Shown piece after piece: positions 12,027 to 23,989 of a DNA stretch of 64,000 bases (the first letter of the stretch is position 1; every line of letters starts with the position of its first letter). The notes beneath the pieces are model-generated. The model made no database searches, was not told where the DNA came from, and saw only the letters and a list, made by a program, of their open reading frames with translations. The translations under genes and the position numbers were made by a program. This DNA comes from Sparassis latifolia. Lineage: Eukaryota > Basidiomycota > Agaricomycetes > Polyporales > Sparassidaceae. The DNA is taken from the NCBI GenBank assembly GCA_018466975.1, contig CM031560.1:2790001-2854000 (forward strand). Direction: 5' to 3'.

Positions 12027-14016
12027 ACGAAGTCGCAAGATGACGCCCGACAACGCCGGTTCTTGATTGTGAGTTATAAGTGATTATGCTTCTTCTCCCG
12101 GAAATGCTAAGCATATCGCGACAGTTGTCCTTGTCTGCCTCTCGTCCACTTCAGCTGGTTCCGCGCTGAGGGTTCAGTACTGTCGGTGACCCCGATACGC
12201 AGACTTTTGCATGCTCGCTGCCTGATTCTCTTCCTCGCAATTTTGCGCGTGTATTCTGTAGCATCTGTAGAAATGTTATCCAAGTGTTCATGAATTTTTT
12301 GCGGCTGTTGAGCATATTGGAAGAGATTGCCCGCAAGACGGAGCCACTATGTCACACTGGGGAATCGATCTCCGAATCGCCCATTCAAAATCAAACGCTG
12401 CACCCGCAGATGCTGTGCGGTCCGCTTGAGGAGCATCTGACGGAGTCCGTCATAATTTACATCGTCAGCTATCAGCGCAATTGTGTTCAGCAATGGCCAG
12501 ATGCCCTTGCCTGGGCCAGGGACCATGCTATCATGCTTCGTCAGCATGAGTTCAATAAAATGATTAGCATGCGAATTAATGATTGTGAGCTGTACGATGT
12601 TGGGGAATGCCTCTGTGAACCCTGACGACAGGTCACAGGTCGTAACGTTGGCGAAGACGAGGAAGCGCAATGCAGAGTAGCGGACCTCGACTGACGACAA
12701 GCAGCCTACGAACTCGCTGGACTCGCCTCATCCACATTCACAAGCACCAGTGTATTGAGTTCAGGTGTGATGAGGATCGAGGACAGGCGGCAGACGTTAT
12801 CGCCCGACAATTCCAAGTAGCGGAGGGAGGGTACGTGGATAGCCTCGCACGCAAGTTGGGGTGGAGCTCGACGTGCCTGCCTTGCAGGATGAGCCTCTCC
12901 AGCGAAGGCAAATCTGCCAAGAGGTCGCGGAACTGGGTATACATCAGCTTGGTTTGATCCCACATCCAGCGAATGTCAATCGCTGACAGACCAGAGAGGG
13001 GCATAGATCTCCACGGGAGGGAGACACTGTCCAAGCGCACAGAAGACAGCATGGGCGCGCCCCCTCCGAGGATAGCAGGAAGGGGAACCTCCTGGTTACC
13101 CGCGGACCGCTGCCAGTGAGAGACAGTCGGAGATGCTCGAGGAAAGGAGATTGCACGTTCTTTATGATTTCGCCTACTACTTTGATGTCGATGGAATGAT
13201 GGGTTATGACCGTGAATTTGCGCCAGCGATTGCTGTGCGGGACGAGCAGATTCAAGCGCGAAACTATTGTCGGCGTGCGGCGAGGAGCCTCTGCGTGTCC
13301 ATGTGTCGCATCTCTCTAGTCGACTGGTGGACTCTACGCGACCGTCGATAGTGATGTTCAGCAGGTGCGTTGCAGATCGTGTGAGTGCAAGACTCGCCCA
13401 AGAACCGGATCTCTCCATGGAAATATGCAGGTTCGTCCAAAGGGTGGGCGTGGTAAGAGTAAGATTTCTCCAGCGACGTGACACGGACGCGACGAGCATA
13501 GGAAAAGGCAACCATACGTCAGGCTCTGGACGTGGCTGCCTGCAACCCGCCTTGAAGATGGCCAGTAGAAGCGTGTCGGGGAGATACTGCATAGGTGCGA
13601 GGAGGGCTTCTAGCTGCATGATCTTCCAATCCAGATGTCGCAGACCCTCATCGGTATGGTGTAATTTGTAGAGCAACTCGTACACAGCGTTGATATGCCC
13701 ATCATCGCAATTGACTCGTTCTGCGCAGGACTCCACGGCTTTACGAATGACGTCCTACACAGGGCGCTCAAAGATAATTCCATCATCGGAATGCATAGGC
13801 TACTCACCGTAAAACCACGGGAGGACCATATCAGGCGAACGAGCAGTTCGCGTAACTTCTTCAAGTCCGCCGCCTGACGCCTCAGTTCCGGTATGATCAC
13901 TTTGATCTCGTCTTGCTGGGGCTGGCTGCAGCTCATATTATCTCCCAGCGACCAGGTTAGCTTATCACCTCGTATGACACACTCACAGCACCCACCTGAT
14001 GGTAATCGGAAGAGAT
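11668..14016 (+). repeat. Inverted repeat block B (partner at 52725-55255)
   Basis: The reverse complement of 52725-55255 aligns to this block end to end. The borders are sharp: similarity stops near 11668 in the third exon of the orphan gene, and at the GGAAGAGA near 14009-14016. The main differences are about 190 bp present only in the partner (54362-54552), which in this copy removes the 3' end of the F-box gene, a 14-nt deletion in the partner's orphan gene, and several one- or two-base indels here. By eye the rest is well above 95% identical. Confidence 0.95.
12347..13936 (-). pseudogene. F-box protein gene, decayed copy in block B
   Basis: This is the broken twin of the intact F-box gene at 52804-54485. 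The start (SCSQPQQDEIKVII) and the 53-nt intron are kept, as is the F-box-like core LPDTLLLAIFKAG. Relative to the intact copy there is a 2-base loss after STSRLE and a 1-base loss before AGNQEV, which together scramble about 70 codons before the frame returns. A further 1-base loss after HVELHPN causes premature termination, and another follows near the serine-rich junction SEF. The last 191 bp of the region, including the true stop codon, are absent. It is very unlikely to make a functional protein unless these are sequencing errors. Confidence 0.88.
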
Positions 14017-15111
14017 ATCACTCGAAATTAGTACATTCACAGTTCGCTAGTGGCGGAGATACGTGCAACTTTGAGACCTTTGTCATGCGCTTCGCCCGTG
14101 CCCGCAATATTTGTGAAGTTATAGGTCCTCTGGCATATACGATGGCATATGGAAAGGCCCGAGCCAGGTGTCGCGCAGGTACGGAGGAAGAAGATAAGAA
14201 TTGAGTTGTACAGAGATACCTGAGTATTAACAGTGGTGATACTTCTGAATAATAGAGAGAAAAAAGCAAGAGGACGAAAATTGCCCTACGCAGGGTTCGA
14301 TCACAGTCGCAGCGAGTAAATCATACATTCAGCCACAGGTATTATTATATAACATGTATTTCCACTTCTAGTGGGCTACTAAGTACCACACTGTGGGCGT
14401 CAAAGTACGACCTCGGCGGTCAGATTTTCTGTTATGGCATGCCATCAATCCTGTGGAGGCGACCCCCGGGCTAAAACCTCGAAGAAGGGATGTGGCAACT
14501 TCTTCCTCCATTCTCAAAAACTCTCAAGGGCTGCAGGATTTGTCTTTCTGGAACTCCAGCAAATAATTCCGGTGAAAAATACATGTCATCGGCGACGGGC
14601 GCCAAAGGCATGTCCCGGGCGCTTACTGAAGCGCCAGGTCCCGGCGAAGGCCGCGGAAGATTTACCTGGGCTGTTCATTGGAGGGCGGGCATGGGAATGC
14701 ATCAAAATTAATATATTTTCTGGCATTCTGGGAATTTAGGGTATGCTCTAAATCCTTAATTTCCTCACGGAAAGTCATCCACTACGGTTTGCTGCGGGCG
14801 TGCCAGGCTTGTGTGAGGGGCCATCAAAGTCACAACCCCTGGAATACGCGGAGGTGAGGTCTTCGAGCTTTACTCTAGGCTTCTCATATGTATCCATAAC
14901 TACATTGCCAAATTCGCTCAGAGTTGATGAGTAGCCGGAAGCGTTTTGTTCGATCACTATCGGATTAACATGACGGCACTCTTTCGAACCTGGAGAAGCT
15001 CGCTGACAACGCGCTAACCTGGTCTAGGTACGTGTTGTGAATGCGGGGATTGAAAGTTGGCGGCTTTATAGTACTGTTTTGCTGTCCTACTCTTCTTTGT
15101 AGTTCGTGACC
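14017..15111. other. Intergenic stretch with a MITE-like end
   Basis: No convincing gene. At about 14740-14785 the sequence TATGCTCTAAATCC followed by GGAAAGTCATCCAC resembles the right end of the MITE at 41689-42088 (ATGCTCTAAATCC, GGAAGGCATCCAC). No matching left end was found, so it is probably a solo or truncated relic. Upstream of the monooxygenase start (15000-15111) there is no clear TATA box. Confidence 0.4.
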
Positions 15112-17008
15112 ATGAATGATATCTTTCCTCCTTCCGATGTGTCTCGCGCGGGCCAGAAGCCCCATGCCCATGATGAGCCCACTCTGCCCCGTGCTGAGCT
15201 CTCGGTTGAGTTTATCGTCATCGGAGGAGGTGCGCGAATCTTGTCATTTTGTGTAAAGATTGCTGAATGATTGACACGAACAGGCATTGCCGGTCTCGCC
15301 TGCGCATTTGCCCTTGCACGTGTGGGCCATCGCGTGCTCGTGCTGGAGAAGGGGGATGGCATTGACAATGTGAGTCGCTGAGCATACCTGCAATAGGTGT
15401 TTAATTCTCACTGATACAGGTTGGCGATGGTGGTATACAAATACCCCCCAACCTAGCAAAAGTACTCTTTAATTGGGGTTTAAAAGACCGACTGCAGCAA
15501 GGGGGGCTTATTTCGCACCGCACATTCATTAAAAGATGTAAGCCAATGACAACCACCTCACTGTCACGCTCAATATTTGTGTAGATGATACCGGAGAGCA
15601 CCTCGGAACGCAGGTGTGGGACGAGGATGTCTTAAGACAATCCTGTGGAGACTTCTTTCTATTTACTGTCAGTCAGCCGCCCATCCAATCTCTCTAATAT
15701 GCTGAGATCTTCGTCACAGCACCGGAAGCTCCATCAGATATTGTCTGAATCTGCAATGGCTTTAGGGGTGAAGGTCCGGCATAATGCCTCAGTCACTGGA
15801 ATTGATGGTCAAAACTGCCAAGTAGAACTGAGAACCGGAGAGGTTCTGTCTGCTGATGTTATTATCGGGGCAGACGGTGCAACGGGATTGTCCCGAATGA
15901 CAGTAATCGGTCATCAGGACCCTGGAGTGCCGACAGGAATAGCAGTTTATGCGTGAGTATTTGCACCTACAAGTTCTACCCTGATACCTTAAACCATTCT
16001 TTAGCACGACTGTTCCTTCAGAGAACGTTCCTCCCGACTTTCTGAATACGAACGACGTAAGAAAGAGCTTCTTTCTTTCCACTGCCTACTTGCGGATCCA
16101 GCTGATGTTCCCCAGAGTAATACCATAAAAGCACTTGGAGACCGGCAGTGCATCATTGCCTATCCTATTGTGAGTACGGTGTGCCTCCCTTTACATGTTA
16201 CCAGCTACTGAACTACATGCATCCAGTGTGATAATAGGCACACATTGCTTTACTACGTATATGACAACTCTGCCACCAACGATTACTCTGCGGACCCTCC
16301 TCTTCGCAACCTAAAACAACTGGCGATCGGGTGTGAGCCAAGGTGAGCGTATACCCACATAGTACCTCTTTGTGTTCTATTACAGCACTCGTAGATTGCA
16401 GCAAATGGTTGAGCATGCCGCGTCTGGTGTTTACCTTTCGGTCAATCGTTACACCAATTCTGCGAGTTGGATTGACAACCAAGGACATCTCCTTCTGATC
16501 GGCCAGGCTGCGCATCCCTTTCCTGTAAGTAGGGCAGTTGGCATGTTGTTCTTGATCCAGTTCACATGTATACAAATAGCTGGGTTCGATACAGACCAGT
16601 GCAATGGCTGTCGAGGACGCTGCAGTTCTCGGCAGGCTATTTCGTTACTTACGGCGGCGAGACCAAATCTCCCACTTTCTCCTAGCCTTCCAGCAAATAC
16701 GACAACCTCGTATTCATTTTATGTTCACTGACGAAATCAATGAGGCCCTGTCTACCACAATGGAAGATGGTGAGAGTCAACGCGCTCGGGATGATGAGAT
16801 TAGGGTGAAATACAGTTCGGGTGACTCTGTTCTCGACAAGCTCACAGAGAATCCCGAGTTGGACCGTCTTCGCGTTGCTTTCGGTTACGATTGCGAGGAT
16901 GAAGCAGACAACTGGTGGGTATTGTGGGGGATGTTACTGGAACATGCACGTTGGTGCAATCAGAGGACTGCTGAGGCAGACGGGATATCAACTGATCTCC
17001 AGTCATGA
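15112..17008 (+). CDS. FAD-dependent (class A) monooxygenase, salicylate-hydroxylase-like
   Basis: A flavoprotein that would use NAD(P)H and O2 to hydroxylate an aromatic substrate; the substrate is unknown. Ten exons give 470 residues: 15112-15229, 15284-15369, 15420-15537, 15585-15667, 15720-15952, 16005-16056, 16116-16169, 16227-16342, 16386-16524, 16595-17008. All nine introns (43-70 nt) are GT-AG and every phase agrees. Residues about 33-60 form the FAD dinucleotide fold (VEFIVIGGGIAGLACAFAL, with an acidic end VLVLEKGD). The DG motif is intact (DVIIGADGATGLSR, about residue 190). The second FAD motif, normally GDAAHP, reads GQAAHPFP, followed by SAMAVEDAAVLG. The Asp that binds the FAD ribose is therefore Gln, so activity is uncertain. 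There is no signal peptide. No pathway genes flank it; it stands alone. Confidence 0.85.
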
Positions 17009-19370
17009 AGGTGAGCAAATATTCAGTTATGTGGTGATATGTGTAACACCTGTATGCCTCTCTCAGGATTATGCTGTGTATCGCTCTCTCACGCGGGTTG
17101 CTCCTGCTCTTGCTTTGCTGTTTTTGCCCGCTGTCCACTGATACTGCTTTGCAAACCATTGTAATATTCATATGTTCATGCTGCAGATCCTCATGTTCTG
17201 ACGACATGTAGCTATGCACATCAGACTCATGCAGTACTGAAGGCTCCAGCTTACACGAAGTGAGGTGCACGCATTCCAGTACGCCGAAATATTTCAGTAG
17301 ATCCACCTTGCTTCACAAGCTAAATACGTCAAAATGCTCTGCATGCTCAACCACCAGAGCATTGTCGGTATGCTCCCGCTTCTGCCAATCTACACATCAA
17401 TAAAGTGGAGGCGGAAGCGGGACCTCATTGAGAGTCTGCGAGGTGGGCAATTTCGATGCGAAGGAGACTCGGGTGCGTCGATATAAGGCTTGTATGCAAG
17501 TGTGCCAGATCAGCTTCGTAGCGGAGCGGGAGGCTACAGATATCATGCTTCTCCTTGATAACATGCTCGCACGTAGGCTCATAAATACAGCCTCTAGTTA
17601 GCGGAAGACAATCGTTCCTTTCTAATTCTGAATCAAAGCATAGTGGATTGCATAGACTCCTTCCTATTCAGCAATTAAGTGTGATCTACTTTCTGACAAC
17701 TGGCCCTTTGCCCCCGACTCCTCCTTCAGCCGTCTGGCCTCCTCCCGAATGGCCCGCAGTTTAATATGTTAATCTAAGGCTAAGTTGTGGCATCCGTTCA
17801 TTGACCAAAATATCTTACCGGCGAAGGAACTTATCACACTGAAAACTTGTGCACAGCCCGCCAGGCAACCTCGCGCTCGGTCTGCGGAACTGTGGGGTAC
17901 GCTTACTCCTCACGCGCGTGCGCTGGCAGCGTCACCGTTTTTGTCGCTTCGACTATACCCTTGATCATGTACACAAGCTTCTTGTTCGTGCGTGGTGTCC
18001 ACCGACGTGTGCGGTACCTCGGGTCATCTTGCACACACTTGAGGTAGTGCTGCCACGCGACGCACACGCGGACCAGGAGCACCTACGATAAAGAGCGTGG
18101 TGGTATCTGCGGGCGAGTCAGTCGGCTGGAGAGGAGAAAGACGTACATGTTGATGAGGGAAACAGAGTTATACCGAGAGCAGTCTTCATGGGACACGGCC
18201 GCTAAAATGCAGCACACCCGTCGCGACGCTGTCGAATGTGTGCGTGGTGAGCACGAGATTCGCATCGTAGAAGCGGTTCCATCATTGCATACGCAGATTC
18301 CCAGAAGTCAGCTGAGCCCCTTCAGCGAAGGTATTCTCCATTCTTGCGTACAGTAAGGTCGACTACACCGGTTTGTAGCCAAGGGGATTACAGGCAGAAA
18401 AAAGCGGACATGCACAGGGGACGGCTCACCGCTCCAAACTGAACAGCCATCCGCACACCTCTCCATTGTGGATGGAAACCATCTACGCGATGATTCCACT
18501 TGCGCAGAGGAGCACGCCGATCAAGTTAATGGACGCGCAGCCGTGACAGCAATACACGCGGGGACGAGACACCGAAGCAGATCTGCATTTCGGAGACACC
18601 AGTACGAGAACTTAGAGTACTTAGTACTTCTCTACAACGGATTTGTAGCCAAGGGAGGTAGATAGATAGATAGACAGCTCAATCTTTCGGTGAGTTGGCA
18701 GTTTGGGGATTATTTAATTATAAATAACTGTCCTTATAATATTTTACATAGTTATACGTTGGGAAGATTTTCTGACTTCACTTGTCCACAGGTGATCAGA
18801 GTCTCGCTTCTATGTCTTTCCGCTGGCTCCCCTGCGTACGCAATGTGCACTGCAACGCTCTCCACATGGACGTCTAAGTGGTCCTCAGGCCTAGTACGGC
18901 GGGCCCCTGTGGTGCCATGTTTGCTAGTCGCGTGTGTAAACCCAATACCGGGTGGGCGCATGTCAAACCAGACATGGACGGCATGAGTAAACCTGAACTT
19001 CGCATGTCGGCCCGCCTCCGACTCTGAAGACTTTGTGGTCAACAATGGCGCGAATAAGAGCGGCCCAGTCGAAGGGCAGGAGTTTCGACGCTCAATTCAA
19101 GGCTGCGTTCTACGATTCGAGGTGCTTAACTCGACTAGACGTCGTGTCCCTCGAACACGGTGGTGGATAGGCTAGCACAGCACCGCATTTCGTTGTCAAC
19201 TCCCCGCTAAGTGCCGTCCCCCATTCGAGATCGCCCTGCTTGAAAGTCCGATTATCAAGTGTTCCGCGGTGCGAACTGGTGAATCACTCGTGCAGTTTGA
19301 GCTCACACCAGTAATTAACAATGCCTTCGCTCTGGTCATCAGGCTTGATCAGGCTGGCATGCTGAACATG
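17009..19370. other. Long stretch without a recognised gene
   Basis: Several short frames exist on both strands (for example a hydrophobic plus-strand frame 17847-18047, TVFVASTIPLIMYTSFLFV), but none can be spliced into a clear gene. A 20-base phrase with GGTTTGTAGCCAAGGG / GGATTTGTAGCCAAGGG occurs twice (about 18370 and 18639), suggesting a small local duplication. A short GATA microsatellite lies at 18660-18675. Confidence 0.4.
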
Positions 19371-19373
19371 CTG

Positions 19374-20330
19374 CATAGCTGCATTTCACACCCATCTGAC
19401 GTGCGTCGTCATTTTCTTTCGCATCGCCTTCAACCTCGCATTCTCTGTCTCCAGAAACAGTGTCCGAGTCGGATCTGTTGAGTATTGGGATGCATCCGCT
19501 CATGCTCATCTGGCAGTCCGTTGTCGGAAAACAATCAGCGGGTCAATCAAGCTGTTCCTTTCCCCTCACGGCGGGGATCTGGCTTGGATCGCTTACCTTC
19601 GCGCCCCGGAAGCCAGGCGGAATAGCGAACCCGTTTCGCGGCTCAAGATACTGCGCATTCTCTTGATGCAGGCCCTTCGTTTGGTGACGGCCGGCGTAAA
19701 GGCGAGCGTAGATCGACCAGTCTTCATTCAGCAGATGGTAACGTCGCTCGTGCGAGAAATCATCGGTAGACAGGCCGCAGGCGATTCCTACACCGTCAGT
19801 GCATATTCTGCGAAATAGCAGGTCTTCGTCCGACACGATTGGCGTGGAGCTTGAACTGCCTCCTGCCTCGCCTTGTCCGATGTCTCCTTCTCACCATGTG
19901 GACGTCCCTCAGACACAGAGGCAGAGCAGAGCAGGGACGTGGAAGAGCCTAATGCAGACGTCCGACCCTACCGTCCAAGGGGCTCCCGCGCCAGGGAAGT
20001 ATTACTCGTCCACCTCCTCTACGACTAGACCCCAGTCGTGACTCATCAGATACAGGTCACACCGACGGTAGAGAAGGTGTCGTAAAATCTCCCGAGTCAT
20101 CTCCCGTGAAGCGGACCTCACATGCGACTTTCATTGCACCTGCACTGCCGCCCATCAGAATCGCTATGGGAGGAACAGATTTCTCTGACTTGTTCAAGTC
20201 TGTGGGCGGGGATGTGCCCAAGCTCGACCAGCTCAAGGAGGCGAACGAGGATGGTCAGTACTAGTCTCGAGATCTCCTCCCTCGCCTAGATCCATTTTTG
20301 AGTCAACACCGAACGAGTATACTGGCGAAT
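19374..20330 (+). pseudogene. Unassigned coding-like remnants, plus strand
   Basis: From about 19374 to 19818 one plus frame stays open and reads like protein: TCVVIFFRIAFNLAFSVSRN, then VEYWDASAHAHLAVRCRKTI, LFLSPHGGDLAWIAYLRAPE, RLKILRILLMQALRLVTAGV and a stop. It is followed by a Ser/Pro-rich frame (DTIGVELELPPASPCPMSPS) and, after a frame change near 20040, by PPIRIAMGGTDFSDLFKSVG and DVPKLDQLKEANED. A further frame (STPNEYTGESPAKRS) runs to about 20430. The changes of frame without good splice sites suggest a decayed gene or several pieces. I do not recognise the family, and no start codon could be chosen. Confidence 0.35.
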
Positions 20331-20639
20331 CCCCTGCCAAACGCTCCATAGGTGTTGTTGTTGGCTACTCACGAGATAAGCGCCCTACACCATCGCTTGC
20401 CAAGTTCCAAGCTATTAACGAATGCAGATTCTGTGCAGATTGGCGCAGATAGTCAACCCCGATCTCCCCCAGTTCTGGAGGATCGTCAAGCATTAGTTGG
20501 ATCTAAGGTTGACCGGTCGTCTTCTGCTCAGTCTAGGCTACGATGTGGACGGTCGCCGCTCCTTGGACGTCAAATCAAGGCTGCGGAAGATTAGTACTCA
20601 CTCCTCACGCACTACAACTGTCAAGTCGCTCTGAAACTG

Positions 20640-21190
20640 AAACCCGTCATCCGATCTGGCTGTACTCGTGTTACGTCGATCATCTTCATACACTCTTCCG
20701 CTTCACCACTGAAGAGTTCCGGGACCTCATCCAGCAGTACTTTAGTGCCAATCCCGACCCAACGTCATCGGCGACAATAACAAGCGGTGCTGGACTGTCG
20801 CTTGCGATTGATCAAGCACGACGTCAACCTGGTACGTACCGTCCCCTGGGACATCAAGCAGAGTCTTCCGCGCTCGTCGACGCCGATTGATGGGAGGACA
20901 CATTTCTCACCATCTATTCGAAGAACAACCCTCGACTTTTACTCTCGACGTGCAGGTTCGAGGTTCGTACTCTGCTGACAACCCGGATGGTGAGCGGGGA
21001 GCAGGTATCACTCAAGGATGCAGTACGGAACTTGACAAACCTCAGGCATTCCTTCGAGTATTGGACGAAGGTATGAGAAGGTGGGTTAGCCACATCTGCG
21101 GAGTTAATGTTCCCCTCTGCAGATATCCAGCAGTTTAACAATAGGATCCGGCAAATGTTGATGAGTCTCGGTTCCAAGACCAGCACTCTA
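20640..21190 (+). pseudogene. PRP8: PRP8 fragment, copy 3
   Basis: The plus strand encodes LFRFTTEEFRDLIQQYF and ANPDPTS, then after a frameshift the remains of NNKRCW and [20 protein letters not shown]. Later come the sequence around CFLRV (AFLRVLDEG), a GTATGA...CAG intron, and [20 protein letters not shown]. This is the PRP8 stretch just after the finger/thumb region, equivalent to 690-1170 of copy 1, including the same intron before the QQFNNRIRQ exon. It differs from copy 1 at many sites, so it is not a recent duplicate of it. There is no start, and frameshifts are present. Confidence 0.85.
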
Positions 21191-21516
21191 AAACGCCCTC
21201 TTTAACATCCTTCCTGCCGCCGTTCACTCGAAACTACGGTGGTAAAGAACCTGGAATTCAGTGTCATCGTTGTGATGTAGGCCTGGAAAGAACTATATAT
21301 ATGCGCCAACAATTTGTGTAGTAGTACATCGGTCCGTAGTCATTTAAAATCAATTTCATGGTCATTCCAGTGAAGTACAATCCCAACCGATACCGCTAGT
21401 CATGCGCCTCCTGGTAGCGATATCCATTCAGAAATGAGATGAGGTTGATCAGTCAATGTCCCAACACGTACTGCGAAATGCCGTTCAGTGAGTGTAATGC
21501 TACGATACATATGAAC

Positions 21517-22298
21517 TCACAATGGTAAGAGTGACTGCATTACGTGCTCTTCCTCTGCCAACCTCCCTGGGTCAGGTTCGGCTTCCGTCATCCCTACCGT
21601 CGTCCCTATGTCTTCCACGACTAGACTGTCGTGCAGATCGTACGTTGCAGTGAGTGAATCAAACGAATCACAAGCCAATTTAAGTCGCTCGTTGAGGAAC
21701 GAGCAGATCCCATGCTGAAGAGCCAAGGCGTGTGCGACGTGCTTCAAAAACCTCCAGAAGGTGACGGAATCCGAAAGGTGAAGATGATACCATGAGCAGT
21801 AACTCGTAGATCCGCTTGGGTGACACTGCGGGAGGGTCCACTTCACAATATGGTTGGGCTATACAGGAGCGAGACGGTTATGTGGGTGAAAGAACTTCAG
21901 GACGGTCGTCACGACTTACTTGATCGAAGACGAATCTCCACTTGGGTGTGATAACGCAATCAAATATCACGTCGGCATGTTCCAGTTGCATCAGAGCGGT
22001 CTCCCGCTCCTTCACCACCAGCGCATCTGGGAATGGGATGCTTGAATCATGGGTATGATCGCCAAAAGTTACCACAGGAACATACAATGCCCAGGAGCCA
22101 ACTCGACGAGAATAACGGACGCCGAGTTCCACTCGTCGATTAGTATCGTCTCACAAGGATTTTCAAAGGAATTGTGGGCAAATAGAAGTCCTGTGTGGGA
22201 GAAAAGTACCTTGAAATCCTTCGAGCTGTAAGTGCACGGGTGAGCTGAGCACGATGATGATTCCTCGGCGATACTCACTCATAGTACTCGGTCGCCAT
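21517..22298 (-). CDS. Small orphan protein, family member 2 (202 aa, four exons)
   Basis: Exons (minus) 22279-22298, 22086-22225, 21920-22026 and 21517-21858 give 202 residues, with introns of 53, 59 and 61 nt. The first exon encodes only MATEYY plus a split codon. Intron phases 2, 1, 0 match the gene at 11346-12026, and the proteins align throughout (see that entry), except for a longer acidic tail here (GMTEAEPDPGRLAEEEHVM). The frame is intact. There is no domain I recognise, no signal peptide and no membrane segment. Divergence from member 1 is large, so the two are old paralogues, unlike the recent block B copy. Confidence 0.7.
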
Positions 22299-23484
22299 CT
22301 GTAAGTAATTCGGTGGATGTGAGTATCTTGTAGGACAGTGTCCAACTCTGAAAAACTTCAGGGGCAGCCATATATGCTGGCAATAGCACAATTGAGACCT
22401 GAAGGAGCGAAGACAAGGAAAGGTTCAGCGGCGGCTAGATCAGTCGGCAATTGCCTCATGCCTCACTTGCGGCGTGCGGTATCGATTGTTCAAACAATAT
22501 TCACTTTCACGACGGGCAATGGCCTCGGACAATCTATCAATGGAGGCAGATTGCAGAGATTGAATTGTCTTACTGCATGGGTGGACAAAGGTTTAACTGC
22601 AAGGACTAGTCACTCGGAGGACAGTTTTACTATCCTCCGATCATGCCTTCCATGTATGGCAATTAAGCTGGTGAGTGCGCATCAAAAAGTTCAGAAAGAT
22701 GCTTTTAAGACAATTCACTCTCTGTTATCCGCCTGCTGAGGCTGGTGGTAAGCCACCGTTGCCTGTGTTGCGCAATGGAGGAAACTCAGCAGGGCCTGCA
22801 GTGCGTCAAGGTGTGCCGGCCGCGATTCGCGTACAGTGATCGGATCTCGTAATCTAGATACAGCCGGCTTAATCTACAAAGGCCACTACTATCATTGACC
22901 CGGTAGTGCAAGGTGTCTTGCACTTCTGTCACCATGCATTCAGACCGAGCCCGTTTCACCCCAAAATTTTTCCTACATAATCTCTAACATATAAAGTATG
23001 TCTTCAACACCTGTTGCATTTTTTCTTCATGTTGTATCATCTTGAGAGCGAGCGCGATTTAAGAGAGTCATTTGCAAGGAAGAGCGCCCAATCGGTCACA
23101 GATCGTCACCTGTGCCGACATGCCATTGCCTTGTCTGTCCCCTAGTCGGAGTTCAAACTCCAGCGCTTCATTGTCACGCCTAAAGCACGTCCCTCTTGCA
23201 AGTCGCAGAGCACATACTATTCCTCAAGGGAGTTTGCACTCAAGTTGTATGCCTAAAATTCTAGGGATAATTGTAGCTACTACATATTTTTTTCGTGAAT
23301 TTTGGTAGAGTAGAATTCTCGGGAGATGGCATCTTGCACTACTAGGCCACTTTGCACTTACAGGGTCGGCGATAGTAGGTAGCCCATCTGTGAAAGAATT
23401 ACGGAGATCTACACAGTCAATTTATTCTCAATCATGCGCGCATGGCTATTTTCAATTCGCGAAGTTTTCTATAAGCGTGGCGCT
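22299..23484. other. Intergenic stretch with nothing recognised
   Basis: A plus-strand frame at 22338-22739 is open for 133 codons but shows no motif, and its composition is not clearly coding. From 22800 to 23480 only short frames are seen. Confidence 0.4.
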
Positions 23485-23989
23485 CTACTTTACTTCCTCA
23501 CAAGCGTCTCGAGCCTCCAACCGTACAGCATCGAGAGGTCGCCTCGTAAACTGAAAACACGTTAGCTAGCTCTGGCGAGGTCAGGAGAAAACTCACATCC
23601 GAACATGGTCCGCCTGAGGTGCGAAGAGTGTGGCTGTACTATGTTAGCAATCTCAAGCCATTCTGGATACTAAGAAACATTACCTTGTGCCAACAGAAGG
23701 CGCGCCCCGGCATCGTCTTCGGAGGGCAGAAGTTAATCACGGATCCTTTAGTAGCTGTCATTTTAAATCCGATATTTTTCATCGCCTGCGAAATCATCAG
23801 GCTAGACGCAACACACAACGCGCTCAAAAACAGATATACCTCTGTAAAGCCGCGCCAAGGGACGGATCCGTGGGCCTTGGGATTCATGACGTTCGACATT
23901 GTCTGCACAGCGAATTAAGGGCGTACTGACTCAATAGATCTTCAACTCACCTTATAATGCCGACCGCTCAATGCGATCGTCCGATTCAT
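23485..23989 (-). CDS. Small membrane protein of unknown function (121 aa, four exons)
   Basis: Exons (minus) 23951-23989, 23684-23902, 23597-23638 and 23485-23550, with introns of 48, 45 and 46 nt, all GT-AG and all in phase 0, give 121 residues. The protein starts MNRTIALSGRHYK and has one hydrophobic segment (VYLFLSALCVASSLMISQAM, about residues 32-51). It then continues with KNIGFKMTATKGSVINF and a charged C-terminus (FTRRPLDAVRLEARDACEEV). The agreement of four exons in one frame is the main evidence. I do not recognise it; it may be a small organelle or ER membrane protein, but that is a guess. Confidence 0.5.
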
